Below are positions 6,738 to 8,703 of a DNA stretch of 8,703 nucleotides, one piece after another. The notes under the pieces were generated by a model, which was not told where the DNA came from, searched no databases, and saw only the letters and a program-made list of their open reading frames with translations. The position numbers and the translations under genes were made by a program. Source of the DNA: Cytophagales bacterium (GTDB taxonomy: Bacteria; Bacteroidota; Bacteroidia; Cytophagales; Cyclobacteriaceae); the NCBI GenBank assembly GCA_003504855.1, contig DNZD01000385.1:1-8703 (forward strand). Direction: 5' to 3'. Numbering within the stretch: position 1 is the first letter of the stretch; each line of letters opens with the position of its first letter.

Positions 6738-7556
6738 TCAGTGTACGATTTGGAGCAATTGCTTCATCTCCTCCTGCATCCGGGCACATTCCCGGGCGGC
6801 AGCTTCCGCAAAGTCATCGGCAGAAGATGCGTATAGAATATTCCGTGAAGAGTTCACCAGCAATCCGGCATCCGCATTCAATCCGGCCCTCGATATCGCT
6901 CCTAAATCTCCACCTTGTGCACCTACGCCCGGTACGAGAAAGAAATGCCGGGGCGCGAGTGAACGGATATGTTTCATTTTGTCCGGGTGGGTTGCACCGA
7001 CCACAAACATCAGGTTGTCAGGTGTACCCCAGGCTACAACCTTTTGAATCACCTCTTCATACAAAGGGAGTCCTGTTGCTTCATTCTTAATGAGCTGAAA
7101 ATCGCTGCTGCCGGGATTGGACGTATGCGCAAGTACGATGACCCATTTATCCTGGAACTGCAGGAAGGGCTTCACTGAATCTTCGCCCATGTATGGAGCG
7201 ACTGTAACCGCATCTACCTTCATTTGCTCAAAGAAAGCCCTTGCATATAATGTAGATGTATTTCCGATGTCACCCCGTTTCGCGTCGGCAATGGTGAAAA
7301 TATCCCTGGGTATATAGTCAATCGTTTTTTGCAAGCTTTCCCAACCCCGCGTACCCAGGGCTTCATAAAATGCCAGGTTCGGCTTATAGGCAACGCAATA
7401 GCGGTGGGTAGCATCAATGATTCTCTTGTTGAATTCAAAGACCGGATCATCAGATCTGCGAACGGCAGCCGGCAATTTGGTTATGTCGGTATCCAACCCC
7501 ACGCAGAGGTATGAGTTCTTGGCTTTGATTTGGGCTATAAGCTGGGCGCGATTCAT
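6738..7556 (-). CDS. pyrF: Orotidine 5'-phosphate decarboxylase, type 2
   Basis: This 272-residue enzyme converts OMP to UMP, the last step of de novo pyrimidine synthesis, in the cytoplasm. The key residues are visible: Asp22 in VGLDTD, Lys58 in AYKPN, the catalytic DAKRGDIG block (91-98, Asp91, Lys93, Asp96), and the phosphate-binding PGVGAQGGD loop at 209-217 with Arg238 in NSSRNIL. The length and the MGEDSVKPF motif (123-131) place it in the longer type 2 subfamily rather than the roughly 240-residue E. coli type. The ATG at 7556 gives the usual N-terminus (LCVGLDTD by residue 17). It is the first gene after the lolA terminator and leads a four-gene unit. No clear promoter is visible in 7557-7679: TAACTTTC lies just upstream of the ATG but has no TTTG partner at the right spacing. 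Confidence 0.97.
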   Translation of the reverse strand: MNRAQLIAQIKAKNSYLCVGLDTDITKLPAAVRRSDDPVFEFNKRIIDATHRYCVAYKPNLAFYEALGTRGWESLQKTIDYIPRDIFTIADAKRGDIGNTSTLYARAFFEQMKVDAVTVAPYMGEDSVKPFLQFQDKWVIVLAHTSNPGSSDFQLIKNEATGLPLYEEVIQKVVAWGTPDNLMFVVGATHPDKMKHIRSLAPRHFFLVPGVGAQGGDLGAISRAGLNADAGLLVNSSRNILYASSADDFAEAAARECARMQEEMKQLLQIVH

Positions 7557-7620
7557 GATTGAAAGTTAGGCATTTCAACAGGTCGGGTGATCATTACGGC
7601 TTGTCTGATTTTCAGAACAA

Positions 7621-7658
7621 ATTACCAAAATAAAAAGCCATGCGGTGGGCATGGCTTT
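7621..7658 (-). terminator. Intrinsic terminator after lolA
   Basis: A perfect 10-bp inverted repeat (AAAGCCATGC at 7634-7643, GCATGGCTTT at 7649-7658) encloses a 5-nt loop. On the minus strand the stem is followed directly by TTTTTATTTTGG. It lies 22 nt beyond the lolA stop. This is a strong factor-independent terminator for the ftsK-lolA transcript and separates it from pyrF. Confidence 0.88.
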
Positions 7659-7679
7659 GGACTTACAGAACACGGGGAC

Positions 7680-8321
7680 TCATCGCAAATCGATAATCTC
7701 GACCCCCGGATATTTCTTTACATCAAAATTGAAGAACACGTCCTCCACCTTGGCCACCGGATTAAACTTGGTGATCAGGTACTTGTAGTGATTACCAGCC
7801 TTATCAAACATCACCCAGCTCTGAATGCTTTTATCTTTCTTTACAATATTCATCTTCACCTTGAAGTACTGGGCATCGCGCTTCTCCGGGATCAGATCTA
7901 CCACTTCACACAATACGCCGCCTTCCATCTTTTCTTCAATAAACAGGTATTTATAACCCTTCTTGTATATCTCGTAGAATTTGGAGGGGTTCAGGTCATT
8001 GGAGTTCGGATCGTAATTGTCGATGTTCACCTCTTTGGCTTCAGGCAAATACGTCCAGAGAGTTGTGCCGTTATTGATCACCTCCTGCTCTGGCAGGGTA
8101 AGCCGGTACTTGTCGCCCTTCACGGTCATTTTGCCTTTGAATTCCTCATTGATTTTTTCCACCTCGTTGGACAAGGTGTAAGAGAATGTGGCTTCGAACG
8201 AAGGAATGGCTTTATACTTCCTGCCCATGGCCTCCAGAATTTCGAGGGCCTTGGGGTCATATTGTGCGTAAGCACCCTGTACTACCAGGGCAAATACAGC
8301 GAGGAAAAACAGCTTTTTCAT
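7680..8321 (-). CDS. lolA: Outer-membrane lipoprotein carrier protein LolA
   Basis: This 213-residue periplasmic protein is a LolA-family chaperone that receives lipoproteins from the LolCDE-type transporter and carries them across the periplasm. Residues 1-19 are a clear Sec signal peptide (MKKLFFLAVFALVVQGAYA) with cleavage after AYA. The mature part shows the LolA beta-barrel pattern: an early helix (LEILEAMGRKYKAI), strands around FEATFSYTL and FKGKMTVKGDKYRL, the LWTYLPEAKEVNI hairpin, and the terminal DVFFNFDVKKYPGVEIIDL. The length is normal for the family. I chose the ATG at 8321 because it gives the signal peptide exactly; the frame runs on to 8390, but that would overlap ftsK. It follows ftsK by 37 nt and ends at a strong terminator. 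The ftsK-lolA order is also known from E. coli, which supports the assignment. Confidence 0.93.
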   Translation of the reverse strand: MKKLFFLAVFALVVQGAYAQYDPKALEILEAMGRKYKAIPSFEATFSYTLSNEVEKINEEFKGKMTVKGDKYRLTLPEQEVINNGTTLWTYLPEAKEVNIDNYDPNSNDLNPSKFYEIYKKGYKYLFIEEKMEGGVLCEVVDLIPEKRDAQYFKVKMNIVKKDKSIQSWVMFDKAGNHYKYLITKFNPVAKVEDVFFNFDVKKYPGVEIIDLR

Positions 8322-8358
8322 TACCAGAACCTTATTTGGACGCGTTTGGGACGCAAAT

Positions 8359-8703
8359 TTAACTATTGTCGTGTTTTTCCTTAAGACCACTCAATAATTG
8401 TTCCAAACTCATTTCGTCCTTCACAAGCACTTCCCTCGCCTTGGAACCTTCAAATGGCCCGACTATCCCGGCTGCCTCCAACTGATCTATTAATCGGCCG
8501 GCCCGGTTATACCCCAGTTTCAATTTCCGCTGAATCAAAGATGTACTTCCCTGCTGGTGCATGACAATCAGCCTGGCTGCATCCTCAAAGAGGGCATCGC
8601 GATCTGATAAATCAACGTCGCTGGCACCTGTTTCATCTTCACCTTCAAATTCAGGAAGCAGGTAAGCCGAATCATAGCCGCGCTGTGAACCAATAAATTC
8701 AAC
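8359..8703 (-). CDS. ftsK: DNA translocase FtsK, C-terminal part (N-terminus outside the window)
   Basis: The 114 visible residues are the C-terminal end of FtsK, the septal hexameric motor that pumps DNA during chromosome segregation. The segment enters with VEFIGSQRGYDSAYLLPEF, the end of the motor region, followed by an acidic linker (EGEDETGASDVDLSD). The gamma winged-helix domain follows, recognisable from ALFEDAARLIVMHQQGSTS, IQRKLKLGYNRAGRLIDQLE and GIVGPFEGSKAREVLV. In studied species this domain reads the polar KOPS/SRS sequences and contacts XerD. A short tail rich in Glu, Leu and Lys ends the protein. No stop or frameshift is seen in the visible part, and lolA follows 37 nt downstream. 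The ATPase motifs lie outside the window. Confidence 0.95.
   Translation of the reverse strand, partial: VEFIGSQRGYDSAYLLPEFEGEDETGASDVDLSDRDALFEDAARLIVMHQQGSTSLIQRKLKLGYNRAGRLIDQLEAAGIVGPFEGSKAREVLVKDEMSLEQLLSGLKEKHDNS

Noticed and set aside
8322..8358. Possible promoter between ftsK and lolA on the minus strand
   Set aside because: A TTTG is followed 19 nt later by TAAGGTTC, which matches TAnnTTTG poorly and would leave almost no leader. The gap is short enough for simple co-transcription.
7587..8384. Long plus-strand open frame of 265 codons across lolA
   Set aside because: It is antisense to a well-supported lolA with signal peptide and terminator, is rich in His, Leu and Phe as expected of a complementary-strand shadow, and has no recognisable domain.
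8322..8390. Upstream start for lolA inside ftsK
   Set aside because: It would bury the signal peptide behind 23 polar residues and overlap the ftsK end; the ATG at 8321 gives a canonical signal peptide.

Overview
The window looks like an ordinary, gene-dense chromosomal stretch from a bacterium of the phylum Bacteroidota, most likely in or near the Cytophagales. The evidence is the ftsK-lolA pair, a DUF2851 protein (a family I know mainly from Bacteroidota), a long-form (type 2) PyrF, a MltD-like transglycosylase carrying LysM repeats, mostly missing Shine-Dalgarno sequences, and one candidate promoter of the Bacteroidota TTTG / TAnnTTTG type. The order-level placement is an inference from gene content. 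I see no mobile element, CRISPR array, rRNA or tRNA.

Layout, read from the right edge because all but one gene lie on the minus strand. (1) The C-terminal end of the DNA translocase FtsK (8359-8703) is followed after 37 nt by lolA (7680-8321), which delivers lipoproteins to the outer membrane. A clear intrinsic terminator (7621-7658) closes this unit. (2) A tight four-gene unit follows: pyrF (6738-7556), a DUF2851 protein (5436-6719), a polytopic membrane protein with GT-C/polymerase-like features (4186-5439, sharing ATGA with the gene before it) and a NeuD/PglD-type hexapeptide acyltransferase (3524-4162). (3) One small plus-strand gene of unknown function (3270-3521) sits between the two large minus-strand units and has its own candidate promoter. 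Its stop codon and that of the acyltransferase form the two arms of a 12-nt palindrome. (4) A second tight unit runs off the left edge: an M16 zinc peptidase (1887-3125), a COMT-type O-methyltransferase (1248-1883) and a MltD-like lytic transglycosylase with LysM repeats (1-1222, C-terminus outside the window).

Functionally the window mixes housekeeping (chromosome segregation, lipoprotein sorting, UMP synthesis) with envelope genes (peptidoglycan cleavage, possible surface glycan assembly and acylation). The least explained parts are the DUF2851/membrane-protein/acyltransferase block behind pyrF and the lone 83-residue plus-strand gene. I do not see strong evidence for a new defence or mobile system here. 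The best leads are a PD-(D/E)XK-like residue pattern in the DUF2851 protein, the apparent loss of the usual catalytic histidine in the acyltransferase, and the orphan small gene.
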